Shown here in pieces: positions 1 through 7,444 of a stretch of 64,000 bases of DNA. Position 1 is the first letter of the stretch. Each line of letters starts with the position of its first letter. Made by a program: the position numbers and the translations under genes. Source of the stretch: JAGPCK01 sp041675505. GTDB lineage: Bacteria > Bacteroidota > Bacteroidia > UKL13-3. The notes below the pieces were generated by a model. That model saw only the letters and a program-made list of their open reading frames with translations, ran no database searches and was not told the DNA's origin. The stretch is from positions 1 to 64,000 of the forward strand of contig JBAYTR010000014.1 in the NCBI GenBank assembly GCA_041675505.1. Reading direction: 5' to 3'.

Positions 1-2
1 AT

Positions 3-74
3 TGGATGTATGATTACAACAATAATAGGCCACATAAAGCTTTAAAAGGTAAAAGTCCTGCTATGGTAAAATAA
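3..74 (+). mobile_element. 3' end of an IS3-family transposase (OrfB), partial
   Basis: The window opens inside a reading frame that encodes 23 residues before a TAA stop. The peptide contains Y-N-N-x-R-P-H-K-A-L-x-G-x-S-P, the hallmark C-terminal signature of the DDE integrase core (rve_3) of IS3-family transposases, in which the RPH..L....P segment closes the catalytic domain. The remainder of the element lies to the left of the window. A candidate right terminus of the IS follows at about position 120. Family assignment is confident from the motif; subgroup (IS3, IS150, IS51) cannot be decided from this fragment. Confidence 0.85.
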
Positions 75-81
75 TAAAAAA

Positions 82-120
82 TGTCTACTTTAGCTTTGTA
101 CTAAAATGGGGATGCTTACA
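82..120 (+). repeat. Candidate right terminal inverted repeat of the IS element
   Basis: Between the transposase stop and the point where kinase coding sequence resumes lies a stretch ending in GGATGCTTACA. On the opposite strand it reads TGTAAGCATCCCC..., with the TGT start usual for IS3-family ends. The exact boundary is inferred; the left end and the target duplication are outside the window. Confidence 0.5.
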
Positions 121-121
121 C

Positions 122-235
122 AAAGGCATGGGATTGTTTATGGTGAAAACTCAGATGAGCGCCATGAACGGCACCGTTGATGTACAAAGCGGACCCGGAA
201 AAGGGAGTACATTTATTCTCACGTTTCCTGTGTGA
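122..235 (+). pseudogene. Histidine kinase C-terminal fragment, apparently cut by the IS
   Basis: Directly after the putative IS end a frame resumes with K-G-M-G-L-F-M-V-K-T-Q, then S-G-P-G-K-G-S-T-F, and stops at TGA. This is the G2 box and last strands of a HATPase_c domain as found at the C-terminus of Bacteroidota PAS-type sensor kinases. The fragment is only 37 residues, has no start, and its upstream part is replaced by IS sequence. The simplest reading is that the transposon inserted into the ATP-binding domain; the 5' part should lie beyond the other IS end. Confidence 0.75.
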
Positions 236-248
236 AGAGTTTGGTGCT

Positions 249-289
249 CTTGTAGCTACAAGCTACATAAAAGTAAAATCGTAGGCAGG
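249..289 (+). repeat. Hairpin-forming intergenic repeat, copy 1
   Basis: The core TGTAGCT-ACA-AGCTACA is a perfect 7-bp stem with a 3-nt loop, followed by ATAAAAGTAAAAT and GTAGGCAGG. Related copies lie at 314-345 and 1471-1512. A second small inverted repeat (AATCGTA ... TACGATT, 278-300) follows. Confidence 0.65.
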
Positions 290-313
290 AACTTACGATT
301 AGGAAGGGGGCAC

Positions 314-345
314 TCTTGTAGCTAAAAGCTACATAAAAATAAAAC
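314..345 (+). repeat. Hairpin-forming intergenic repeat, copy 2
   Basis: Same core as copy 1 with loop AAA (TGTAGCT-AAA-AGCTACA, perfect stem) and the same ATAAAAnTAAAA downstream run. It sits just downstream of the stop of the TPR gene (minus strand) and could act as a transcript end. Confidence 0.6.
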
Positions 346-384
346 TTCGAAAAGCAATGTGACTGCTTGTAATTGAGTTTATTC

Positions 385-1344
385 TCATTCGCAATTAGCC
401 TTTAAAAATTTAGTTGCTTCTTTGTACCCTAAGTTAACAGCCGTTGTCCAGTCTTTACATGCACCGGATTTGTCACCTGATTCTTTTTTTGCAAAACCAC
501 GGTTTACATATGCTCCCACAAAGTCAGGTTTAATGTTTATTGCTTTGTCAAAATCCTTAATGGCTGCTTTATAGTCTTTTTGTTTGAGTCTTGTAAATGC
601 TCTGTTATTGTATGCGTCTGCATATTCACTATTTAATTCAATGGCTTTAGTGAAGTCATCTATTGCACCCTCAGAATTATTAATCTGGTCTTTACAATAA
701 CCTCTTTCAAAATATGCTTCTGCAAGTCTGTATTTAACTTCAATTGTCTTGTCAAAGTCGTTAATGGCCCCCACGAAATCCCCAATCATGCTTTTTGAGT
801 ATGCTCTGTTGTAGTAAATTTGTCCTGTTGGATTAAGTTCAATTGCTTTGTCGAAATCAATAATTGCTTCCTTAAATTTTCCGGCCTTTGCTTTATCGAT
901 TCCTCTAAAGTTGTATTCCGAAGCAGAAGTCAAAGGTTTATTTTGGTCAGATATTTTCTGTATAAGCTCGTCACCCCATGCGCCTTTAAGTTTTAGTTTA
1001 CCCATGTCCATATTTGGTGCACCGTTCTCGAACGATATAATTGTGGGGTCAAATGTGCCATAAAGTGCAAACGATTTTTTAATGAAGTTGCCCATGTCTA
1101 TGGTGTCGAGTTTTATTGCAAGCATCTTTACAATTTCAATTACTCTAGTTTGGTTTTCGGGGAACAAGTTGATATAAAACCATACCGCTTTTTCATATTC
1201 ACCTTTCTTTTGGAAGTCGTCTGCCTTCTCAAATGTGTATTTGTCAGGATAGAGTTCTTTTTTTTCTGCTTCTGTTGTTTGAGCAAAAATTGTATTTGCT
1301 GTAAGAATTGCTGTCACTAAAAAGATACTAAGATGCTTTATCAT
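385..1344 (-). CDS. Exported tetratricopeptide repeat (TPR) protein
   Basis: The product is 319 residues when started at the ATG followed by I-K-H-L-S-I-F-L-V, which begins a clear signal peptide ending ...T-I-F-A-Q; an upstream in-frame ATG at 1440 would add 32 residues in front of that signal, so it was rejected. The C-terminal half carries consecutive TPR units of about 34 residues, recognisable from repeated A-I-x-D-F-D/T-K-A-I-E-L/I-N and Y-x-N-R-A/G-x-x-K. Such proteins are periplasmic or outer-membrane scaffolds for protein interaction; no catalytic domain is seen. Hairpin repeats lie on both sides of the gene and the interrupted kinase is close by, so this is an accessory neighbourhood. 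Partner unknown. Confidence 0.8.
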   Translation of the reverse strand: MIKHLSIFLVTAILTANTIFAQTTEAEKKELYPDKYTFEKADDFQKKGEYEKAVWFYINLFPENQTRVIEIVKMLAIKLDTIDMGNFIKKSFALYGTFDPTIISFENGAPNMDMGKLKLKGAWGDELIQKISDQNKPLTSASEYNFRGIDKAKAGKFKEAIIDFDKAIELNPTGQIYYNRAYSKSMIGDFVGAINDFDKTIEVKYRLAEAYFERGYCKDQINNSEGAIDDFTKAIELNSEYADAYNNRAFTRLKQKDYKAAIKDFDKAINIKPDFVGAYVNRGFAKKESGDKSGACKDWTTAVNLGYKEATKFLKANCE

Positions 1345-1470
1345 ATTGTTTAATTTTGTACAAAACCTTACGCTTTGTCTTGTAAAACTGCAAATAAAAA
1401 GCGGCAAAAGCAAGTTGTTTTGATGTTTAAAGAGTTGCACCTATAGTGTGCTTTAATAAAATTAGCTGTT

Positions 1471-1512
1471 CATGTATCTACAAGCTACATGAACGTAAAA
1501 TCTACGCATAGG
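1471..1512 (+). repeat. Hairpin-forming intergenic repeat, copy 3 (diverged)
   Basis: TGTATCT-ACA-AGCTACA (one stem mismatch) followed by TGAACGTAAAATCTACGCATAGG, matching copy 1 over about 40 nt. It lies between the two minus-strand genes of this patch. Confidence 0.55.
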
Positions 1513-1529
1513 TCAGAGTACTGCCCACA

Positions 1530-2489
1530 TTACTGTCTGAATAAGTCAGCCTTAGTTTTTGGAGGAATCTCCACCAAGTCAAGAAAGCGAATCCGAGGTC
1601 GCTTTTCATTAATTTCACCATCTACTCCTAGTCTGTCAACATAACCTTTAATTATGCAGTTTGTGAAAAGTAAAGGTTTGTAATTAATAATATTTCCTTG
1701 AGCAGGCATGCATGTAAGAATATGTTTATTGTATTCAAAACCGATTGTATTTGAGTTTTCATTACCTCTAGTTACGTGCCCTTCGATTTCTATGTACATG
1801 TCATGAACTAAGTCAGGAAATAATATATCGTTGTTAGTGTCTTTGGATGTAAAAATCCATTTCTGTGTCGCGTTTATTTGAATTTCCTTACCATCGTCTT
1901 CATTATCGCTTGAATTAAGTCCAATAGCTAAAATTCGTCCATCCTCAATAACATTAGTTACCCTAGCGAAAATTTTGTCAGGACAACTCACATAAATTTC
2001 CAAATATTTGTAAGGAACCAAAATTGATTCTCCAACTTCATTAGTGATGGTCACCCAAGTATTGTCGCCTTCAAATTTAGCGTTCTCGATTTTTTTTATT
2101 GCCATTGAACCCAAATGGCTAGCAATTTTTAGCACCCATCTTATACCTTTAAAAGCGCCAATAAAAATGTCCTTAATTTTTTTGTCTTTAAAATCATTTT
2201 CAGCGAGTTTCTTTAAAGCGGTAGTTGAGTAAGTTGTTATACCGAGTCCAACAGCTGTCTTTATCCATTCCTCAATATTATGTGGAATTAGAGCTTCCCA
2301 ACTACCTTTTTGAATTTTGATCGGAACCTCAATATGTAGTTCTTGAAGAGAAGGGTCCTCTTGAAATAAAAAGTATCTAATAATTTCGTCAATACCCGTT
2401 AAAGCTTCTGCTGATTTTCGTGCGTCTAAATAACCGCTCTCAACAAGGTGACCTTTGTAAGAAATGTATGCTATGTTTTCTTCATTCAT
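1530..2489 (-). CDS. Uncharacterised protein, 319 aa, no recognised domain
   Basis: No family is recognised with certainty. The protein has no signal peptide. The N-terminal third (I-S-Y-K-G-H-L-V, K-I-Q-K-G-S-W-E) is predicted mixed alpha/beta; a short hydrophobic helix near residues 78-92 (T-A-V-G-L-G-I-T-T-Y) precedes a lysine-rich segment (F-K-D-K-K-I-K-D). The C-terminal 150 residues are beta-strand rich, with the alternation expected of a small barrel, but no motif proves this. It is AT-rich relative to the housekeeping genes downstream and lies in the accessory patch beside the IS. A soluble or membrane-associated accessory function is inferred only. Confidence 0.65.
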   Translation of the reverse strand: MNEENIAYISYKGHLVESGYLDARKSAEALTGIDEIIRYFLFQEDPSLQELHIEVPIKIQKGSWEALIPHNIEEWIKTAVGLGITTYSTTALKKLAENDFKDKKIKDIFIGAFKGIRWVLKIASHLGSMAIKKIENAKFEGDNTWVTITNEVGESILVPYKYLEIYVSCPDKIFARVTNVIEDGRILAIGLNSSDNEDDGKEIQINATQKWIFTSKDTNNDILFPDLVHDMYIEIEGHVTRGNENSNTIGFEYNKHILTCMPAQGNIINYKPLLFTNCIIKGYVDRLGVDGEINEKRPRIRFLDLVEIPPKTKADLFRQ

Positions 2490-2742
2490 CTATTTGATTG
2501 TCTTTATGGGTTGCACCTAATTAAATACGATATAACCTTCGCATATATCTACAGTATGAGAAAGCATAAGAAGTTTTTCATTTTGTTGCAAGCATTTTAT
2601 CTGGCTCATAAATTTCAAAAGTGAAACTGTTGTGCAGTGTAATCGCTGACTAAAACAGAAGAAGTAGTTAGGTTCAATTATCATACAGATACATTTTTTC
2701 AACTGCAAGATAACAAGTTTTAGTTTCCCGCCAAGCGGTGCA
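2490..2742. other. Intergenic, nothing recognised
   Basis: About 250 bp between the accessory patch and the crotonase terminator. A 63-codon minus-strand frame (2517-2708) is present but has no signal, motif or promoter and is not annotated. The string GTTGCACCTA occurs upstream of both 1344 and 2489 start sites (about 1434 and 2507). Confidence 0.4.
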
Positions 2743-2744
2743 AC

Positions 2745-2773
2745 AAAAAAGCCACCCGTTTCGGGGTGGCTTT
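2745..2773 (-). terminator. Rho-independent terminator of the gltX-crotonase operon
   Basis: GCCACCC / GGGTGGC hairpin (2751-2770) followed on the minus strand by a run of six T. It closes the minus-strand operon that ends with the crotonase gene. Confidence 0.85.
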
Positions 2774-2794
2774 CAACAAGGTATTTGGTATATC

Positions 2795-3571
2795 TTATTT
2801 TCCTTTAAACTCGGCTTTGCGTTTGCCTAAAAAAGCGGTGGTGCCTTCTTTAAAATCTTCCGTAGCGAAGAAGTTGCCAAATTCAGTTATCTCCAGCTGG
2901 TTGCCGTCTTTGGTTTTGTTAAACGAGGTGTTTACACACTCAATGATGCTCGCAATAGCTAGTGGTGCTTTGCCTGCAATTTTGTTCAAAATCTCTTCGC
3001 ATTTGGGCAGCAATTGTTCAGGGGCTACCACGTGGTTAACCAATCCTAAGCGGTGCGCTTCTGTTGCGTTAATGGCATCGCCTGTCATCAACAGTTCCAG
3101 TGCACGGCCCTTACCAATTAACTGCGGTAAACGTTGTGTGCCTGCATAACCCGGTATAATGCCCAGGTTCACTTCGGGCTGCCCAAACTTGGCATTCTCT
3201 GCAGCTATACGCATGTGGCAACACATGGCCAGTTCGCAACCTCCCCCTAAAGCAAAACCGTTTACGGCTGCAATTACCGGCTTAGGGCAATTTTCAATGG
3301 CATTCATTACGGCATGTCCATCGGCACTCATGCGTGCACCTTGTTCTACGGTAAAGTTGGCAAACTCGGCAATATCAGCACCGGCAGCAAAAGCTTTTTG
3401 TCCGGCCCCGGTTAGTATCACGCCTTTTACGTCAGCATTGGTGTAAATGCTTTCAACGGCTGTTTTAATTTCTGCCAGGGTTTCAATGTTAAGGGCATTC
3501 ATCTTGCTCTCGCGGTTGATGGTAATGTAGCAGATGTTGTTTTTTATTTCAGTAACAATGTTGTTGTACAT
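2795..3571 (-). CDS. Enoyl-CoA hydratase/isomerase (crotonase) family protein
   Basis: At 258 residues this has the full length of a short-chain enoyl-CoA hydratase. Visible family marks are F-A-A-G-A-D-I (first oxyanion-hole segment), N-G-F-A-L-G-G-G-C-E-L (second oxyanion-hole segment with the first catalytic Glu position), and P-E-V-N-L-G-I-I-P with the second Glu followed by G-Y-A-G-T-Q-R-L-P. It hydrates trans-2-enoyl-CoA to 3-hydroxyacyl-CoA in fatty-acid or amino-acid degradation. It is the last gene of the run gltX, lipoprotein, B12-binding protein, crotonase, 31 bp after the B12 gene, and a strong terminator follows. Precise substrate (crotonyl- versus 3-hydroxybutyryl-type) cannot be told from sequence. 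Confidence 0.93.
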   Translation of the reverse strand: MYNNIVTEIKNNICYITINRESKMNALNIETLAEIKTAVESIYTNADVKGVILTGAGQKAFAAGADIAEFANFTVEQGARMSADGHAVMNAIENCPKPVIAAVNGFALGGGCELAMCCHMRIAAENAKFGQPEVNLGIIPGYAGTQRLPQLIGKGRALELLMTGDAINATEAHRLGLVNHVVAPEQLLPKCEEILNKIAGKAPLAIASIIECVNTSFNKTKDGNQLEITEFGNFFATEDFKEGTTAFLGKRKAEFKGK

Positions 3572-3602
3572 GGGAATTGTTTTTTACCAGAATTAAAAAA
3601 AA

Positions 3603-4010
3603 TTAAAAATTACGGTGAGCAGCTACCCACTCTTGAATGTAACCGGCAATGTCGCCTGTGTTAGTACCCGGAGGGAAAAGTTTGCCTACGCCTGAGGTCA
3701 TCAGTGCCTGCAAGTCGTTATCAGGTATAATGCCGCCACCGGTAAGCAATACATCTGTTAATCCTTTTGCTTTCATCAGCTCCAGCACTTTCGGAAACAC
3801 GGTGTTGTGTGCTCCGGAGAGTATGCTTATGCCTATGGCATCCACGTCTTCCTGCAGGGCAGTGTTCACCACCATTTCAGGTGTTTGGCGCAGGCCGGTG
3901 TAAATTACTTCCATGCCGGCATCGCGCAGGGCGGTAGCAATTACTTTGGCTCCGCGGTCGTGCCCGTCAAGTCCTACTTTGGCCACTAATACACGTATGG
4001 GTCGTTTCAT
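3603..4010 (-). CDS. Stand-alone cobalamin-binding domain (methylmalonyl-CoA mutase C-terminal type)
   Basis: The 135-residue protein consists of just the B12-binding Rossmann domain. It has the K-x-G-L-D-G-H-D-R-G-A-K motif (DxHxxG, with the lower axial His), G-I-S-I-L-S-G-A-H, and L-T-G-G-G-I-I-P-D. This is the organisation of small subunits or stand-alone partners of acyl-CoA mutases. No catalytic mutase subunit is in the window, so the partner is elsewhere. Context supports acyl-CoA metabolism: a crotonase follows directly and an acyl-CoA carboxylase beta subunit is found at 47.4 kb. The start ATG abuts the stop of the preceding lipoprotein gene (TAA-ATG), implying co-translation. Confidence 0.92.
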   Translation of the reverse strand: MKRPIRVLVAKVGLDGHDRGAKVIATALRDAGMEVIYTGLRQTPEMVVNTALQEDVDAIGISILSGAHNTVFPKVLELMKAKGLTDVLLTGGGIIPDNDLQALMTSGVGKLFPPGTNTGDIAGYIQEWVAAHRNF

Positions 4011-4544
4011 TTATTTTTCTTTAATTAATTCAAACCCGGGTTTTTTACGAATGGCTTTGCGGTAATAGCGAATGAGTGCAGCCTCATCCATTTTGTACAC
4101 CACATCTTCTCCAGTATTATTCAACACAGTCAATCGTTTTTTAATTTTATAACAACCTACTTGAGGCAACAGCGGGCGCAACACTATTTTACCAGGTGCA
4201 CTTTTTTCAGCAATGAACACGTGCCAGTATTTACGGTTGTAATTTTTGATGGAGATAAAATAATAGTTCTCCATTTTGCTCAACACAATGGAATCGCCCA
4301 TGTAGTAACGCTCAGTACTGTCAATGCGTTTTACTTCCCACCAGTTGCTGCCTAAAATAAGGCGGGTGGAGTCTTCTAAATCGGCCTTGTATTCAGTAGA
4401 AGGAATTTGTTTGTATACACCCTGAAACTCTGCGGGCACTTCGGTTAAACGTTCGCCCGGTGTGCGGTCAAATGTAGCCAGCATACACGAGGAAAATAAA
4501 CCCGTGCACAGCAGTGTGAAAAATAACAGGGCTTTTGAACTCAT
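4011..4544 (-). CDS. Small predicted lipoprotein, unknown function
   Basis: The 177-residue product begins with a hydrophobic signal ending L-F-S-S-C, a lipobox, so the mature protein would be acylated at Cys20. The rest is soluble, beta-rich and has no family I can name; it is enriched in aromatic residues (N-W-W-E-V, Y-Y-F-I-S-I). The start overlaps the stop of gltX by four bases and the stop abuts the B12-binding gene, so it is translationally coupled inside the operon. No link between its envelope location and the flanking cytosolic enzymes is apparent. Confidence 0.8.
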   Translation of the reverse strand: MSSKALLFFTLLCTGLFSSCMLATFDRTPGERLTEVPAEFQGVYKQIPSTEYKADLEDSTRLILGSNWWEVKRIDSTERYYMGDSIVLSKMENYYFISIKNYNRKYWHVFIAEKSAPGKIVLRPLLPQVGCYKIKKRLTVLNNTGEDVVYKMDEAALIRYYRKAIRKKPGFELIKEK

Positions 4545-6079
4545 ATGTTTATTTCGTTTACTGCGCGTTGCATGCGTTGGGTTACTCGCTCTTTGCCAAG
4601 TAATTCAACCGTTTCAAAAATAGGTGCTCCGGCACCCACACCTGAAATACTGAGGCGAAATACCTGCAACACGTCTTTACTTTGTAAACCTTGCGCAGCC
4701 AATACTTCATTGAACAAACGCTCGGCTTCAGCAGCCGTTAAATCAGCACAGGCAGCATAGGCATCTTTTATGGCCAGTATAAAAGCCGGGGTAGTTTCTT
4801 TCCAGCGTTTTTTAGCTACTTCGGCATCAAAGGTGGCAGGCTCCACAAAAAAGTAGCTGCCCATTTCCCACACATCTTTAGGGAAGGTAACTTTCTCTTT
4901 CATCAGCGCACACACTTGTTCGATGTAGGTATCTTCTGAACTAACTCCGTTGGCGGTAAGTACAGGTTTTAACCTTTCAGCAATCATGGCATCAGGTAGC
5001 AAGCGCAGGTATTGTTGGTTGAACCACTTGGCTTTGTTTTGGTCAAACTTGGCTCCGTGTTTACTTACGCGCTCAATACTAAAGGAATTAATCAACTCCT
5101 CTTTGCTGAACATTTCCTGGTTGTTGCCGGCATTCCAACCCAGCAGGGCCAGCATGTTCACCACCGCTTCAGGGAAATAACCTGTTTCGCGGTAACCACT
5201 GGAAACCTCGCCCGAAGCCGGATCTTTCCACTCCAACGGAAACACGGGGAAACCTAAACGGTCGCCATCGCGTTTACTTAATTTTCCGTTGCCTTCAGGT
5301 TTTAATAAAAGCGGTAAGTGGGCAAATTGCGGCATTACTTCTTCCCAACCTAAGTAGCGGTATAGCAACACGTGCAGCGGAGCAGAGGGTAACCACTCTT
5401 CCCCGCGAATAACGTGAGAGGTTTCCATCATATAATCATCCACCACGTTGGCCAAATGGTAGGTGGGCATACCATCACTTTTGAACAACACTTTGTCGTC
5501 CATTTGCGAGGTGCTCACACTTACCCAGCCGCGTATCATGTCATGGAATTTTACTTCTTCTTTCTTGGGTAATTTTATACGGATAACATACGGCTCACCC
5601 GCTTCAATTCTGCGCTTTACCTCATCTTCCGACAGGGTAAGGGAATTTTTCATGGCCATGCGGGTAATGCTGTCGTACTGTGCACCAATGTTGGAGGCTT
5701 TTAACCGCTCGCGCATGGCTTCCAGTTCTTCCGGAGTATCAAATGCGTAGTAGGCGTGGCCCGAGGCCAGCAGTTGCTCAGCATATTTAGCATAAGTACC
5801 TTCCGCTTTGCGGTCGCTTTGGCGGTAAGGAGCGTGGGCACCGTCACCAAATCCAATGCCTTCATTGGGTTCAATGCCCAACCATTTAAGTGATTCAATA
5901 ATGTATTGTTCAGCACCGGGCACAAAGCGGTTTTGGTCAGTGTCTTCAATGCGCAGTACAAAGTCGCCTCCGTTTTTGCGGGCAAATAAATAATTGTATA
6001 GTGCCGTACGTACGCCACCAATGTGTAAGGGGCCGGTGGGGCTGGGCGCAAAACGCACTCTAACTCTTCTCTCTGTCAT
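4541..6079 (-). CDS. gltX: Glutamyl-tRNA synthetase
   Basis: This class I synthetase charges tRNA-Glu (possibly also tRNA-Gln). It shows R-F-A-P-S-P-T-G with the HIGH-type H-I-G-G near the N-terminus, Y-x-R-Q-S-D-R, the G-E-E-W-L-P-S segment, and K-L-S-K-R as the KMSKS loop; the C-terminal anticodon-binding helical region is complete, total 512 residues. An upstream ATG ten codons earlier lies before a -7 promoter box (6088-6095), so the start at 6079, with a leader of only a few bases, is preferred. It is first gene of an operon with a lipoprotein, a B12-binding protein and a crotonase. Confidence 0.97.
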   Translation of the reverse strand: MTERRVRVRFAPSPTGPLHIGGVRTALYNYLFARKNGGDFVLRIEDTDQNRFVPGAEQYIIESLKWLGIEPNEGIGFGDGAHAPYRQSDRKAEGTYAKYAEQLLASGHAYYAFDTPEELEAMRERLKASNIGAQYDSITRMAMKNSLTLSEDEVKRRIEAGEPYVIRIKLPKKEEVKFHDMIRGWVSVSTSQMDDKVLFKSDGMPTYHLANVVDDYMMETSHVIRGEEWLPSAPLHVLLYRYLGWEEVMPQFAHLPLLLKPEGNGKLSKRDGDRLGFPVFPLEWKDPASGEVSSGYRETGYFPEAVVNMLALLGWNAGNNQEMFSKEELINSFSIERVSKHGAKFDQNKAKWFNQQYLRLLPDAMIAERLKPVLTANGVSSEDTYIEQVCALMKEKVTFPKDVWEMGSYFFVEPATFDAEVAKKRWKETTPAFILAIKDAYAACADLTAAEAERLFNEVLAAQGLQSKDVLQVFRLSISGVGAGAPIFETVELLGKERVTQRMQRAVNEINI

Positions 6080-6087
6080 AAGTGCGG

Positions 6088-6095
6088 CAAAGATA
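6088..6095 (-). promoter_or_regulatory. -7 box TATCTTTG of gltX operon
   Basis: Matches TAnnTTTG exactly, nine bases before the chosen gltX start; leader would be almost absent. No clear -33 element. Confidence 0.65.
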
Positions 6096-6135
6096 ATTTT
6101 TTCCCTCATTTAACGGGAAAAATGACAAGAAAACC

Positions 6136-6816
6136 TTAAGCTACAATACTTTCGAAAAGGGCTACGCCATCGGTATTGAACAGCAGCTCAGAAGCGGCCC
6201 GCTCGGGGTGAGGCATCATGCCAAACACGTTGCGCCCTTCGTTGCAAATACCCGCAATGTTGTGCAGGGAGCCGTTGGGGTTGGCCTCAGGCGTTACATT
6301 GCCCTCAGCATCGCAATAGCGGAACATCACCTGTTTGTTGTCGGTAATTTGTTTGATAGTGGCCTCATCCGCATAAAAGCGGCCCTCACCGTGGGCAATA
6401 GGAATTTTAAGGGCTTTGGAGGCGTCAATGTTTCGGGTAATCAACAAATCGGTGTTCTCGCATTTGAGGTACACGTTGCTGCACAAAAATTTGGTATGGT
6501 CGTTACGTAACAAGGCTCCGGGTAATAAGCCGGCCTCGCACAAAATCTGAAATCCGTTGCAAATGCCCATCACATAGCCGCCATTTTTTGCAAACTCTTT
6601 TACACTTTGCATAATGGGCGAAAGTTGTGCAATAGCGCCTGAACGCAGGTAGTCACCGTAAGAAAAGCCGCCCGGCAGCAAAATAAAATCGCATCCTTTC
6701 AAATCAGTATCCTTGTGCCAAAGCTTCTCTACCGTTTGGTTGGAATATTCCTGTAACACGTTGATGGCATCCTGATCGCAGTTGGAGCCCGGAAAAATAA
6801 CTACACCGAATTTCAT
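6136..6816 (-). CDS. purQ: Phosphoribosylformylglycinamidine synthase subunit PurQ
   Basis: A class I glutamine amidotransferase that supplies ammonia for conversion of FGAR to FGAM in purine synthesis, working with PurS and PurL. It starts M-K-F-G-V-V-I-F-P-G-S-N-C-D, carries the nucleophile in G-I-C-N-G-F-Q, G-G-F-S-Y-G-D-Y, I-A-H-G-E-G-R-F and the terminal M-M-P-H-P-E-R with the catalytic His/Glu. Length 226 residues from the preferred start; a GUG-distant upstream ATG seven codons earlier overlaps the -7 box and is rejected. Neither purL nor purS is adjacent, so the pathway genes are dispersed. Composite repeats begin shortly upstream of its promoter. Confidence 0.95.
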   Translation of the reverse strand: MKFGVVIFPGSNCDQDAINVLQEYSNQTVEKLWHKDTDLKGCDFILLPGGFSYGDYLRSGAIAQLSPIMQSVKEFAKNGGYVMGICNGFQILCEAGLLPGALLRNDHTKFLCSNVYLKCENTDLLITRNIDASKALKIPIAHGEGRFYADEATIKQITDNKQVMFRYCDAEGNVTPEANPNGSLHNIAGICNEGRNVFGMMPHPERAASELLFNTDGVALFESIVA

Positions 6817-6834
6817 ATTGTGAAAATTGAGTGG

Positions 6835-6842
6835 CAAAATTA
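6835..6842 (-). promoter_or_regulatory. -7 box TAATTTTG of purQ
   Basis: Exact TAnnTTTG match 18 bases before the purQ start; the repeat-rich region begins immediately upstream. Confidence 0.6.
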
Positions 6843-6850
6843 CACCTTTT

Positions 6851-7444
6851 AAGCGAATGCTTCGCTTAATTTTGAATTCTTAATTTTGAATTTTTAATGA
6901 GGAAGATGCTCATTGTGTTTGCAGTCATTGCAATCTGTGAAAATCAGTGAAATCTGTGGCGGGAACGCTTCGCTGAATTTTGAATGCTTAATTCTTAATG
7001 TTTAATGAAGTGCTTTGTTGTGTTTAGGTGTGTAAGTGTTTATGTGTTTATGAGAGGGATGGTAAATAACCTCTGCTAAATTTGTGTTAATCTGTGAAAT
7101 CAGTGGCAAGAACGCTTCGCTTAATGTTGAATTCTTAATTTTGAATTTTTAATGAGGAAGATGTTTGTTGTGTTTGCAGTTAATACAATCTGTGTAAATC
7201 AGTGAACCGTAAGCTCAGCGAAGCTAAATCAGTGGCGTTCTGCGCTTCGCTTAATGTTGAATTCTTAATTCTTAATGTTTAATGAGGGCTTCCGGTAAAT
7301 GTGATTTATCTGCGTCAATCAGCGTAATTAGCGGCAAAACGCTTCGCTTAATTTTGAAAGGAAGTTCAACGGAGCTAATGCTTAATGAGGAAATAGCCTC
7401 TAATAAATTTGTGTTAATCTGTGCAATCAGTGTCTGTTCTATGC
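6851..7444 (+). repeat. Composite AT-rich intergenic repeat array, left copy
   Basis: About 590 bp without a gene, made of five imperfect units of roughly 95-150 bp. Each unit joins three modules: CGCTTCGCTTAATnTTGAAT, runs of TTCTTAATnTTTAATGA, and AATCTGTGnAATCAGTGGC. Two units include TGTTTGCAGTnAATnCAATCTG and one includes AGGTGTGTAAGTGTTTATG with GAGAGGGATGG. The segment 6970-7262 is present again, collinear but inverted, at 17098-17367. The last unit runs into the 3' end of the AlbA_2 gene, whose final codons and stop fall in a degraded CGCTTCGCTTAATGTTGAA module. No reading frame of note is present. Confidence 0.85.

Noticed and set aside
2517..2708. 63-codon minus-strand frame between the orphan gene and the crotonase terminator
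   Set aside because: No promoter, ribosome site, signal peptide or domain; cysteine-rich random-looking composition.
6851..7444. CRISPR array
   Set aside because: Units vary from ~95 to ~150 bp, are imperfect and mosaic, and have no uniform repeat-spacer rhythm.
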